This document shows positions 52,594 to 61,419 of a stretch of 64,000 nt of DNA, one piece after another (position 1 is the stretch's first letter; every line of letters starts with the position of its first letter). Source of the DNA: an uncultured bacterium (GTDB taxonomy: Bacteria; Bacillota; Clostridia; Oscillospirales; Acutalibacteraceae). The notes below the pieces were generated by a model. It was not told where the DNA came from and made no database searches. It saw only the letters and a program-made list of their open reading frames with translations. The stretch is taken from positions 2,425-66,424 of the forward strand of contig CAKXIK010000001.1 in the NCBI GenBank assembly GCA_934875675.1. Direction: 5' to 3'. The position numbers were made by a program, and so were the translations under genes.

Positions 52594-52682
52594 TACATTC
52601 ACTCCGTTTCCATTTATCTTCCGAAATCATTTGATGATTCTTCCATGTTCACATTCCATAGTGTCTTTTATGTATCTATATA

Positions 52683-52711
52683 AATTTAGCACAAAATATA
52701 AATTTACGCAA
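52683..52711 (-). promoter_or_regulatory. Possible promoter of ftsZ
   Basis: TTGCGT (52706-52711), 17 bp spacer, TAAATT (52683-52688) on the minus strand, about 90 bp before the start. Confidence 0.45.
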
Positions 52712-52750
52712 CCATTCTGCAAGAAATTCCCGGAAAACTAAAAAAAACTT

Positions 52751-53611
52751 TTAACCGGACGAGGATAAATCTGTTTTCGGCGGAATTATTATGCCGGAAT
52801 TTCCATAATTGGGACGAAAAACCGCCTCCCCATTTTTTTGTGAAAGATCCAGGGTCCCGGGCTTTGAGGCATCCAACTTATTGTCAATTACATAGCGTGC
52901 AAGCTGAAACTTTTCTGCTAAATCGCTGACGGAACCCAGCTTTATCACCAGATTTTTGCCATATTGCAGTTCAATGGAATACAGTTTACTGATATCAATT
53001 CCGGTAACATTAGAAAACTCATTTTCACTGATTTGCTGTGAAAGTGTACGCAGTGTTGCCGGCAGCTCTTCCCGTTCAAACTGTACTGTCTGCCCCGGTT
53101 CGGCAGCGGTTATCCCTGCACCGGTAACCACCGGCAAATCTGCACCCATTTGCTGGTCAGATTTTTCCAGCACCTTGAAATCTTCATTCACCAAATAATA
53201 AAGACCGTCCTGCTGCAATTGCAAAAAGGGCTGTGTTTCTTTTACGGAAATCATAATCTTATCCGGCAGTACAATCGAAACCTCCGCGCTCTGAATATAG
53301 GGAAATGTCTGGCGGATACGGTTGGCTGCGCCGCTGCGGTCTGCGCGAAACAGATTGGTTCCCTGCGAGATTTGGGCAGCTTCTGCAATCTGATCTGCCG
53401 TGTAATGTTCACTGGGCAATGCCTCGACGGCATCAATGCGAAACAAAACGGTCAGCGAAAGGAAAATGCAGGTGCCCGCAGCAAGCAGAACTGTCAAAAA
53501 AATTCCGGCACGCAGTTTTCTTCTCTTTTTAGATTTTCTTGCCGATCGCTTTCGCGTATTTACACTGCGAACGCCGGGCGAATGATTCTGTTTTCTTCTT
53601 TGATCTGCCAT
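52751..53611 (-). CDS. ftsQ: FtsQ/DivIB-type division protein
   Basis: A 286-residue bitopic protein: a very basic cytoplasmic tail (1-35, RKRSARKSKKRRK), one membrane helix (about 38-60), then an extracellular POTRA domain (IDAVEALPSEHYTADQIAEA onwards) and a beta domain. It would scaffold FtsL and the septal synthase. The start at 53611 has GAGG eight bases upstream and lies inside the murA end (52 bp overlap), suggesting coupling. Confidence 0.88.
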   Translation of the reverse strand: MADQRRKQNHSPGVRSVNTRKRSARKSKKRRKLRAGIFLTVLLAAGTCIFLSLTVLFRIDAVEALPSEHYTADQIAEAAQISQGTNLFRADRSGAANRIRQTFPYIQSAEVSIVLPDKIMISVKETQPFLQLQQDGLYYLVNEDFKVLEKSDQQMGADLPVVTGAGITAAEPGQTVQFEREELPATLRTLSQQISENEFSNVTGIDISKLYSIELQYGKNLVIKLGSVSDLAEKFQLARYVIDNKLDASKPGTLDLSQKNGEAVFRPNYGNSGIIIPPKTDLSSSG

Positions 53612-54867
53612 GTTTCCGTCCTCACTACGCAGGCTCCCAGCGAGCACAACGCACCTTCCATTGATTCATATCCTCTGTCTATATGATGAATTTGGGAAAT
53701 TTCAGTTTCTCCTTCTGCGGCCAGTGCTGCAATTACCATCGCTGCTCCGCCGCGCAAATCAGTTGCGCAAACACGCGCTCCGTGCAGAAATGATACCCCC
53801 TTCACCACCGCCTTCTGTCCTTCAACCGTGATCTGTGCACCCAGACGATTCAGTTCCTCGGCATGACGAAAGCGATTCTGAAAAATGGTCTCTTCAAACA
53901 CCGTTGTGCCCGCCGCCATGCAAGTCAATGCCATCAACGGTGCTTGCGCATCGGTTGGAAAACCCGGATACGGCGCAGTTGAAATCGGGGATAATGCCTT
54001 GGGTCTGCCGCAAGCTCGAATTCGAATCTGTCGGTTTCCCGTTGCAAGCTCACATCCGGCTTCCTGCAGTCTCGGCAGAATTGCCGTCAGATGCTCCGGC
54101 TCCACATCGGTTAATGTAACATCTCCTCCGGTTGCCGCAGCTGCAAGCAGATATGTGGCTGCGGCAATCCGATCAGGAATAACACGGTGCTCGCATCCAT
54201 GCAGTTTTTCTACGCCTTCCACGGTGATACATGAAGTGCCGGCACCGCTGACTTTGGCACCGCACTGAATTAAAAAATGAGCAAGATCACAGATTTCCGG
54301 TTCACAGGCTGCATTGATAATTTTGGTTGTTCCATCCGCCGTTGTTGCCGCAATGAGCACATTTTCCGTGGCGCCCACGCTGACAAACGGAAAATGAATT
54401 TCCGCTCCCCGCAGCCTGCCGTTCACTTTGCAATCCAAGATTCCATTATCTTCCTTGATCTCCGCTCCCATTTTGCGAAACGCCGCAAGATGCAGATCGA
54501 TCGGACGCGGGCCAAGGTCGCAACCGCCCGGTGCACTGAGCAATGCACGGCCGTTCTTCGCCGTCATAGCCCCTAAAAAAATAATGGAAGAGCGCATTTC
54601 GCACATCAATTTTTCCGGAATCGAAATCCCGTCGGCGTGTGCCGAATCAACCTGAATTTTAGCCCCGTCCCGCCTGACATCGCACCCAAGCTGACGCAGA
54701 ATCTCCGAAGCGAGCCGGACATCCGAAAGATCCGGACAATTCTGCAGCACGCTTTGTCCCGATGCGAGCAACGACGCAGCCAGAATCGGCAACACGCTAT
54801 TTTTTGCGCCAAAAATACGCATGGTGCCTTCCAAATGATTTCCTCCACGAACGATGAGCTTAGCCAT
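53560..54867 (-). CDS. murA: UDP-N-acetylglucosamine 1-carboxyvinyltransferase
   Basis: A 435-residue enzyme of the first cytoplasmic step of peptidoglycan synthesis. FGAKNSVLP (with the conserved Lys) and the fosfomycin-target cysteine in PGGCDLGPRPIDLHLAA are intact. The start at 54867 has AAGGA eleven bases upstream. Its end overlaps ftsQ by 52 bp. Order murG-murA-ftsQ is typical of clostridia. Confidence 0.95.
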   Translation of the reverse strand: MAKLIVRGGNHLEGTMRIFGAKNSVLPILAASLLASGQSVLQNCPDLSDVRLASEILRQLGCDVRRDGAKIQVDSAHADGISIPEKLMCEMRSSIIFLGAMTAKNGRALLSAPGGCDLGPRPIDLHLAAFRKMGAEIKEDNGILDCKVNGRLRGAEIHFPFVSVGATENVLIAATTADGTTKIINAACEPEICDLAHFLIQCGAKVSGAGTSCITVEGVEKLHGCEHRVIPDRIAAATYLLAAAATGGDVTLTDVEPEHLTAILPRLQEAGCELATGNRQIRIRACGRPKALSPISTAPYPGFPTDAQAPLMALTCMAAGTTVFEETIFQNRFRHAEELNRLGAQITVEGQKAVVKGVSFLHGARVCATDLRGGAAMVIAALAAEGETEISQIHHIDRGYESMEGALCSLGACVVRTETWQIKEENRIIRPAFAV

Positions 54868-54952
54868 TCTGACACGCATCCTTCCGCTCAAAAGCTCAAT
54901 ACTGCCCTGATAAGCCTATCATATGCTTTTGCGCGGCAGGTTGTGAAATAAA

Positions 54953-56077
54953 TTATTCTTTCGCAATTTTCATAATTTCACGGTAAATCCGTTCATTTGC
55001 GTCCACAATCGCCATTTTTTGCGCATTATGTCCGCATTGTTTGAGTTTCTCCGGATCCGCAAGCAAGCCTAAAACAAGCTCACTGAGTGCCTTCCCCGTC
55101 AGGTCTTTTTCCTCCAGCAAAAATGCTGCTCCGCGGGAAGAAAGCGCAAGTGCATTGAAATATTGATGATTTTCCGCCACGTTCGGGGATGGAATCAGCA
55201 CTGCGGGCTTTCCCTGCACCTGCAGCTCGCTGAGCGTAATGGCACCGGCACGGCAAATCAGCAAATCTGCCGCCGCGATGCAATCCGGCATATTATCGAT
55301 GTACTCCCGAATGTCCAGGTTGGGATGCTGTTTCAGGACAACTCCCTTTTCTTCCAGAAGCGCCGGAAACCATTTACCATACTGACCGTATGCATGAATG
55401 TGCTGTACGCTGTCTGTTTTTGCCGTCTGTGCAATCAGCTCTGCAACTGCGCGGTTCACCTGCTCCGCACCAAGGCTGCCGCCATAGGACAGAACGACCG
55501 GGCGGGAATCAAGCCCCAGCCTTTTTCGCGACTGTTCTCTGTTTGCAAAAATCAGCTCGGTACGAACTGGATTGCCTGTGACAACAATCTTATCGTGCAG
55601 CGAAGGCTCCAGCCGCTGCTCGGCATCAGGAATTGCGAGCATCACTTTATCTGCCAGCTTTGCAAGCATTTTGGTTGTGACGCCTGGGAACGCATTTTGT
55701 TCATGAATCAGAACCGGTATGCCCATTTTTTTTGCTTTTCGCAGCACCGGGCCACTGACATAGCCGCCAGTTCCCACACAAATATCCGGCTGGAAATCCT
55801 CCAGAATTTTTTTGGATTCCTTGGTGGCTGAAAAAGCCCGCTTGACCGCAACCACATTGTGCTTGATTCCGTTCCAGTTCATTTTACGGATAAACCCGGA
55901 AACGGTGACAGAACGAAAATCAAAGCCCGCCTGCGGAACCAGACGTTCCTCCATCCCTCCCTTGGAACCAACAAAAAGAATTTTGGTTTCCGGTTTTTGC
56001 GAACGCACATATCCTGCCACCGCAAGAGCCGGATTGATGTGGCCGGCAGTTCCCCCGCCGGCAAAAAGAATTTTCAT
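54953..56077 (-). CDS. murG: Lipid II synthase MurG
   Basis: A 374-residue GT-B glycosyltransferase that adds GlcNAc to lipid I at the inner membrane face. GGGTAGHINPALAVAG, HEQNAFPGVTTKMLA, SYGGSLGAEQVN and CRAGAITLSELQVQGKPAVL are conserved. AAGGGG precedes the ATG. It follows ftsW after 37 bp. Confidence 0.96.
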   Translation of the reverse strand: MKILFAGGGTAGHINPALAVAGYVRSQKPETKILFVGSKGGMEERLVPQAGFDFRSVTVSGFIRKMNWNGIKHNVVAVKRAFSATKESKKILEDFQPDICVGTGGYVSGPVLRKAKKMGIPVLIHEQNAFPGVTTKMLAKLADKVMLAIPDAEQRLEPSLHDKIVVTGNPVRTELIFANREQSRKRLGLDSRPVVLSYGGSLGAEQVNRAVAELIAQTAKTDSVQHIHAYGQYGKWFPALLEEKGVVLKQHPNLDIREYIDNMPDCIAAADLLICRAGAITLSELQVQGKPAVLIPSPNVAENHQYFNALALSSRGAAFLLEEKDLTGKALSELVLGLLADPEKLKQCGHNAQKMAIVDANERIYREIMKIAKE

Positions 56078-56114
56078 GCTGGATCAGGCCCCTTTTTCTA
56101 ATGATCGTTTACTT

Positions 56115-57290
56115 TTAAGATTTTTCCATTCTCGCACTGCGGGAAATGGAAAGTACAATTCCCATTTGTGCCATCAGCATGACCAATGACGAACCGCCAT
56201 AGCTGAAAAACGGCAGGCTGATGCCGGTATTCGGAACGGTGTTGCTGACCACGGCAATATTCAGAACTGCCTGCAGGCCAACCTGCGCGGTCAATCCCAT
56301 GCACAGCAGGGTTCCGAATTTATCGGGTGCGCGCAGCGCAATCACCATGCCGCGCCACACCAGCAGCGCAAATAGAACAATAATAATCAGCGCACCCACA
56401 AAACCAAGCTCTTCGCAGACAACGGAAAAAATGAAGTCATTCTGCGGCTCCGGCAGGTAAAGGTACTTTTGGCGGGAATTTCCCAGGCCAAGCCCCAAAA
56501 ATCCCCCTGAACCAATTGCATAAAGCGACTGGCGCGTCTGGTGAGAAGCATCCCGGTCGGCATATCCGAACGGATCTCTCCACACACCGATTCGGTCACT
56601 TGCATAGGGAATCAAATCCGTAAACAATGCAATATATGCCAGAACCCCGAGCACCGCAAACGCAATCACGAACCAGCGGGCTTTCACTCCGCCGATGAAC
56701 ATCATAAAACAGGTTAAGCCGAAAATAATCATCGTGCAGGAAAGATGCGGTTCCTTAATCAACAGTGCAGCGGAAGAGCCGAAGATTACAAGATACGGAA
56801 GGATTCCGGTGGAAAACTTATTCATCTTCTGATAGCTGATGGACATGAAATGTGCAAAGGAAACCACAATCGCAAATTTGGTGATTTCAGACGGCTGAAA
56901 ACCCATACCACCAATCGAAATCCACCGATGCGCGCCGTTTCTTGCGGGCATGAACAACACCAGCACCAAAAGCAGGTAAGAAAGGATCAGAACCGGAATC
57001 GCAAGCTTGTGAAACTTATGATAATCGAAATACGAACAAAGAATCATCGCTGCAATCCCGAGGATTGCCCAGATCAGCTGGCTTTTAAAGAAATGATAAC
57101 TGTTGCCGTAATAAGCAAGTGCATAGGCATAGCTTGCGGAAAAGAGCATAATCAAGCCGATTGTGAGCAATACCAGCACAATGGTCAGAAACGGAAGATC
57201 GATTCCCGCACGAACCGAAAACATCCTGATTTTTTCTTTCACCTTGCCGGTTTTGCGCACCTTGGTCTGCGTTTGTTTTGCCTGTTCCAA
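56115..57290 (-). CDS. ftsW: SEDS glycan polymerase FtsW
   Basis: A 391-residue polytopic protein with about ten helices. Family motifs are GLIMLFSASYAYA, RNGAHRWISIGGMGFQPSE and the late PNTGISLPFFSYGGSSLV. FtsW polymerises lipid II at the septum together with a class B PBP, here encoded upstream; a SpoVE role in spore cortex synthesis is an alternative. The start is TTG at 57290 because AAAGGAG lies eight bases before it; the reading frame is open further upstream into the mraY end. No murD lies between mraY and ftsW. Confidence 0.93.
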   Translation of the reverse strand: MEQAKQTQTKVRKTGKVKEKIRMFSVRAGIDLPFLTIVLVLLTIGLIMLFSASYAYALAYYGNSYHFFKSQLIWAILGIAAMILCSYFDYHKFHKLAIPVLILSYLLLVLVLFMPARNGAHRWISIGGMGFQPSEITKFAIVVSFAHFMSISYQKMNKFSTGILPYLVIFGSSAALLIKEPHLSCTMIIFGLTCFMMFIGGVKARWFVIAFAVLGVLAYIALFTDLIPYASDRIGVWRDPFGYADRDASHQTRQSLYAIGSGGFLGLGLGNSRQKYLYLPEPQNDFIFSVVCEELGFVGALIIIVLFALLVWRGMVIALRAPDKFGTLLCMGLTAQVGLQAVLNIAVVSNTVPNTGISLPFFSYGGSSLVMLMAQMGIVLSISRSARMEKS

Positions 57291-57327
57291 TGGTTGTGCT
57301 CCTTTCCTGTTTTTCGCAGATTTCCCT

Positions 57328-58371
57328 TTAGCCAAAAATGACGCAGAGCAGCGCTGCCGTTCCGCCCAATATGGTAATCAGGCTGAACACCGTCACAATT
57401 TTGACCTCACTCCAGCCGCTCATTTCAAAATGGTGATGAATCGGTGCCATTTTGAAAACACGTTTGCCGTGAGAAATCTTGAAATAACCAATCTGAATGA
57501 TATCAGACATTGCTTCCATAAAGTATATAATACCAATCGGGAGAATCAGAATCGGCATACCGATGCCAAAACCGAGCGCTGTAATAACGCCGCCGAGAAA
57601 CAGCGAACCCGTATCTCCCATAAAAACCTTTGCCGGGTGAAAATTATAGAGCAAAAAACCAAGACAGCCGCCAGCCACTGCCGCAGCGAAAATACTCATG
57701 CCGAACGATTGCAGCAACGACGAAATAATCATGAAGAAAATGCAGGCAAACATAGTGACCGAGCCTGCAAGGCCATCGATTCCGTCGGTGAGATTTACCG
57801 CATTCACCGTGCCAAGAATGACGAACAGTGCAACCGGCCAGTATGCCCAGCCGAGATCGACTGTGCCCGCAAACGGGATCATCGTCATGCCGCGTTCTCC
57901 TGCCATATACAACGAAGCAAGATATGCGCACGCAATAATCAGCTGCAGAAAAATTTTCTGACGTGCCTTCAGACCGAGATTGCGTTTTTTGACCACTTTG
58001 ATGTAGTCATCAAAGAATCCGACCGAAGCATACGCCAACGCCATAATCATTCCGCCAAACAGACGAACCCGCTGCAGGGTGGTTTCTCCCGAAATTCCGG
58101 CAACCCCGTCGAACGGCGCATAGGTTACACTGGAATAATAAATCGGCACTGCTATTATTATGGCACAAACAATGCCAATTATAAACATGATACCGCCCAT
58201 TGTTGGCGTTCCCTGTTTATTTTTGTGCCATGTGGGACCAATTTCCTTGATTGTTTGCCCGAAATGGAGCTTGTGCAGAAAGGGCACTGCCCATTTTCCT
58301 GCGATTGCTGTCACCACAAACGCGATTGCAGCCGCGGCCGCCGTCATAATTCCGCTCATTTTGATAACCAT
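57328..58371 (-). CDS. mraY: Phospho-MurNAc-pentapeptide transferase MraY
   Basis: A 347-residue membrane enzyme with ten predicted helices that makes lipid I. Active-site stretches are KNKQGTPTMGGIMF, FFDDYIKVVKKRNLGL, NLTDGIDGLAG, GDTGSLFLGG and APIHHHFEM. The start at 58371 has GAGG six bases upstream, and the 5' end of this site is part of a perfect 14 bp hairpin; an ATG four codons on is possible. Confidence 0.96.
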   Translation of the reverse strand: MVIKMSGIMTAAAAAIAFVVTAIAGKWAVPFLHKLHFGQTIKEIGPTWHKNKQGTPTMGGIMFIIGIVCAIIIAVPIYYSSVTYAPFDGVAGISGETTLQRVRLFGGMIMALAYASVGFFDDYIKVVKKRNLGLKARQKIFLQLIIACAYLASLYMAGERGMTMIPFAGTVDLGWAYWPVALFVILGTVNAVNLTDGIDGLAGSVTMFACIFFMIISSLLQSFGMSIFAAAVAGGCLGFLLYNFHPAKVFMGDTGSLFLGGVITALGFGIGMPILILPIGIIYFMEAMSDIIQIGYFKISHGKRVFKMAPIHHHFEMSGWSEVKIVTVFSLITILGGTAALLCVIFG

Positions 58372-58378
58372 TCCTTTC

Positions 58379-58419
58379 CTCTTGTGGTTCCGTTTTATTG
58401 CAACACGGAACCACAAGAG
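58379..58419 (-). promoter_or_regulatory. Hairpin abutting the mraY ribosome-binding site
   Basis: CTCTTGTGGTTCCG (58379-58392) pairs perfectly with CGGAACCACAAGAG (58406-58419), loop 13 nt. On the minus-strand mRNA the stem's 3' arm ends in GAG, the first bases of the mraY Shine-Dalgarno site. No T-tract follows on that strand, so it is not a standard terminator. It may reduce mraY translation or stabilise the downstream message. Confidence 0.6.
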
Positions 58420-58513
58420 TTGCTTTTTCTGATTTTATCTGAATTTCAGCGGGCATCTGTTTTGGTGTTCCGCTGGAGAATACGATTTTTTGCCGCTTTG
58501 TGAGTAATGGAAA

Positions 58514-59902
58514 TTATTCGGGATTTCGCGGGAACTTTACATAAATCGCTTCCAGAATTTCTTCCAGATGAGAGCCGTGGCTTGCCTTGACAAGAACCAG
58601 ATCGCCGGGTTGAAGCGCTTGCAGCAAGAAATCAATTGCCTCTGGTTTTTCTGCAAAATATTCTGTATAAACCCCTGCCGCTTTCGCTTCTTCGGCACAG
58701 AACTGCGAGCTTTTTCCGCAGGCAATCAGTAAATCAAGCTTGTTTGTCGCCACGGCACTGCCGCATTCTCTGTGCCCTGGTTCCGTATAATCACCCAGCT
58801 CAAGCATATCGCCCAGCACCGCAATCCGTCTGCCGGAGCACGGCATGGTATGCAATGCGGCAAGGGATGCTTTCACCGAATCCGGGCTGGCATTATAGCA
58901 ATCCTCCACCACCGTGATTTCCCCTGCGCGCACCATATGCTGCCGCATACCGGAGGGAACATATGCTGCCAGACCTGATGCCATTTTCTCCGGCTCCACC
59001 TGCAGCAAAAGACCGACCGAAAATGCCGCAAGTGCGTCATAAATATGGTGAATCCCGTAGGCGGGCAAACGGACATGCGTGCAGCTGTTCAAGGAAGCAA
59101 CACAGGCGTCAAATTCAAGCCCGGACTCTGTTTCCTGTACATTTTTTGCCCGAACGTCACACGAGTCATTCTCGATACCGTACAGCAGTACCGGATTTTT
59201 AATCTTGGCCACAGCACCTGCCAGCAGCGCGTCATCGCCATTGAGCACAACCGGGGAATTGGTGTCCATGCCATCCAGAATTTCCAGTTTCGCCTTGAGG
59301 ATTCCTTCCTGTGAGCCAAGATTCATGATATGTGAATGACCGATATTCGTAATAACCGAAATAGTCGGCACTGCGGTCATCGAAAGATTATGAATCTGAC
59401 CGAAATGATCCATTCCCATTTCGACCACCGCAGCTTCGACCGTATGATCCAATCGGAAAAGTGTTTTTGGTAATCCGATCTGATTATTCAAATTACCCTC
59501 TGTCTTCATTGTGTTATATTTCGGAGAAATTGCCGCAACAATCATTTCCTTGGTAGTCGTTTTGCCGACACTCCCGGTAACACCGATGAGCGGAATGACA
59601 AATAAAGAACGGTAATAGCGGGCAAGCTGCAGCAGCGCGCCTTGTGTGCTTTTCACCATCAGCACCGGCGTGTGACCGGTATCGTGCACCTCATGCTCGC
59701 AAACAATTCCCGCCGCACCTGCCTTTGCAGCAGCAGCAGCAAAATCATGTCCGTCGAACCGTTCGCCGCTCAGCGCAACAAACAAGCAGCCCGGCGTAAT
59801 AGCGCGCGTATCCGTGCAAACAGACTGAATATCGGCCTGCTCTGCGCAGGATGCTCCAATCGCTCTTGCCGCATCCTGCAGCGTAATTTGTTCCATACTC
59901 AT
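58514..59902 (-). CDS. murF: UDP-MurNAc-tripeptide D-alanyl-D-alanine ligase
   Basis: A 462-residue Mur ligase adding D-Ala-D-Ala. ATP loop GVTGSVGKTTTKEM (about 105-118), NNQIGLPKTLF, VVEMGMDHFGQI and VEDCYNASPDSVKAS are conserved. The start at 59902 has AGGAAAGG five bases upstream; an ATG two codons on is also possible. It follows murE after 40 bp. A 142 bp gap with a hairpin separates it from mraY. Confidence 0.95.
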   Translation of the reverse strand: MSMEQITLQDAARAIGASCAEQADIQSVCTDTRAITPGCLFVALSGERFDGHDFAAAAAKAGAAGIVCEHEVHDTGHTPVLMVKSTQGALLQLARYYRSLFVIPLIGVTGSVGKTTTKEMIVAAISPKYNTMKTEGNLNNQIGLPKTLFRLDHTVEAAVVEMGMDHFGQIHNLSMTAVPTISVITNIGHSHIMNLGSQEGILKAKLEILDGMDTNSPVVLNGDDALLAGAVAKIKNPVLLYGIENDSCDVRAKNVQETESGLEFDACVASLNSCTHVRLPAYGIHHIYDALAAFSVGLLLQVEPEKMASGLAAYVPSGMRQHMVRAGEITVVEDCYNASPDSVKASLAALHTMPCSGRRIAVLGDMLELGDYTEPGHRECGSAVATNKLDLLIACGKSSQFCAEEAKAAGVYTEYFAEKPEAIDFLLQALQPGDLVLVKASHGSHLEEILEAIYVKFPRNPE

Positions 59903-59942
59903 CAAAACCTTTCCTGAATGATCGGCCGTTCCTGATTTTGCT

Positions 59943-61397
59943 TTAATTGCTGCCGCTTTGCACTTTTCGAACGGCTTCGGCAACAATTTCTCGCTCATTA
60001 AACGCAATTTTTCCTTCTTTGCGGATCTGGTAGTTCTCGTGCCCTTTGCCTGCAAGCAGAATCAAATCTCCCGCACGGGCGATGGAAACTGCACGCATAA
60101 TTGCTTCTGCACGCTCTTCCACCGGTTCCACTGGAATGGATGCACCGGACATTCCGGTTAAGATATCATCCATAATCTTGCGCGGATTCTCTGTACGGGG
60201 ATTATCACTGGTGAGAATCACATAATCGCTTCCATTGACAGCGGCAGAGCCCATCAGCGGTCGTTTTTCACTGTCGCGGTCTCCGCCGCAGCCAAAAACA
60301 CAGATCAGCCTGCCCCGACAGACGGGACGAAGAGCGGCAAGCACTTTTGTCAAGCCGTCCGGTGTGTGTGCATAATCAACGATGACATCAAAGTTGGTGC
60401 CGAGCGGTAACCGTTCTGCACGCCCTGCAGCAGGAGTGATATTCTCCAGCGCCGCAAAGGCTTTTCTCAGCGGAACACCAAGCTCCACCGCACAAGCTGC
60501 CGCACAAATGCTGTTCTCAATATTATATCTTCCCGGCAACGGAATTTTTACGCGAAACCTGCCGTTCTGCGTGCGCACAATAAATTCTGTCGCATCGGGA
60601 GAAAACACAGCGTCTGAAAATTGATAATCGGCCAACGGATAGGCACCGGAGCAGGTAATGATTTTCCCGCTTGTTTCCCTGGTCAGCCTTGCACCCCACG
60701 GATCATCAATATTAATCACTGCGCAATCACAATTTTCAAATAATCTTCTTTTTGCCTGATAGTATTCCTCCATACTGTGATGATAATCCAAATGCTCCGG
60801 TGTCAGATTTGTGAACACTGCGCAACGGAAACGAATTCCAAACAGCCGCTGCTGGTCGAGCGCCTGAGACGAGGTTTCCATCACGACATGAGTACATTTT
60901 TGTTCCTTCATCCGCCTCAGCAGCGCATGAAGCTGAGGTGCTTCGGGTGTTGTGTAGCTTGCGGGCTCACAATGACCAGCCATACAATTTTGCACCGTTC
61001 CCGCCAGACCGGTTACACAGCCGTTTTGCTCCAGAATCTGCCGCAGAATCCACGCAACGGTGGTTTTTCCGTTGGTTCCGGTAATTCCAGTAATTGCAAG
61101 CGAGTCTGCCGGACGCCCAAAGAAATTTGCGCTCAGAGCGGCACACGCCTGTCTGGAATCCGGCACCAGAATCTGGGGAAATTCCTGAGGAAGTGCGTGC
61201 TGCACCACAACAGCGGCAGCCCCCGCGCGAATTGCCTGCTCGGCAAAATGATGACCGTCTTTGTGATTGCCCCGCGCACAGACAAAAAGATTTCCTTTTT
61301 CCACTTGTTCCGAATGTTCTGTAATTCCTGTGATTTCAACATCCTGCACGGTCTGCGCTCTTACGAGAACTCCTTGGAGCAGGGTTGAAAGCTTCAT
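59943..61397 (-). CDS. murE: UDP-MurNAc-dipeptide ligase MurE, meso-DAP type
   Basis: A 484-residue Mur ligase. ATP loop GITGTNGKTTVAW (about 103-115), YTTPEAPQLH, TNLTPEHLDYHHSMEEY and the substrate-specifying TSDNPRTENP are seen; DNPR indicates meso-diaminopimelate and not lysine addition. AAAGGG precedes the start at a long distance. It lies between the PBP gene and murF. Confidence 0.95.
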   Translation of the reverse strand: MKLSTLLQGVLVRAQTVQDVEITGITEHSEQVEKGNLFVCARGNHKDGHHFAEQAIRAGAAAVVVQHALPQEFPQILVPDSRQACAALSANFFGRPADSLAITGITGTNGKTTVAWILRQILEQNGCVTGLAGTVQNCMAGHCEPASYTTPEAPQLHALLRRMKEQKCTHVVMETSSQALDQQRLFGIRFRCAVFTNLTPEHLDYHHSMEEYYQAKRRLFENCDCAVINIDDPWGARLTRETSGKIITCSGAYPLADYQFSDAVFSPDATEFIVRTQNGRFRVKIPLPGRYNIENSICAAACAVELGVPLRKAFAALENITPAAGRAERLPLGTNFDVIVDYAHTPDGLTKVLAALRPVCRGRLICVFGCGGDRDSEKRPLMGSAAVNGSDYVILTSDNPRTENPRKIMDDILTGMSGASIPVEPVEERAEAIMRAVSIARAGDLILLAGKGHENYQIRKEGKIAFNEREIVAEAVRKVQSGSN

Positions 61398-61419
61398 CGG
61401 ACTGCATCATGCCCTTTCT

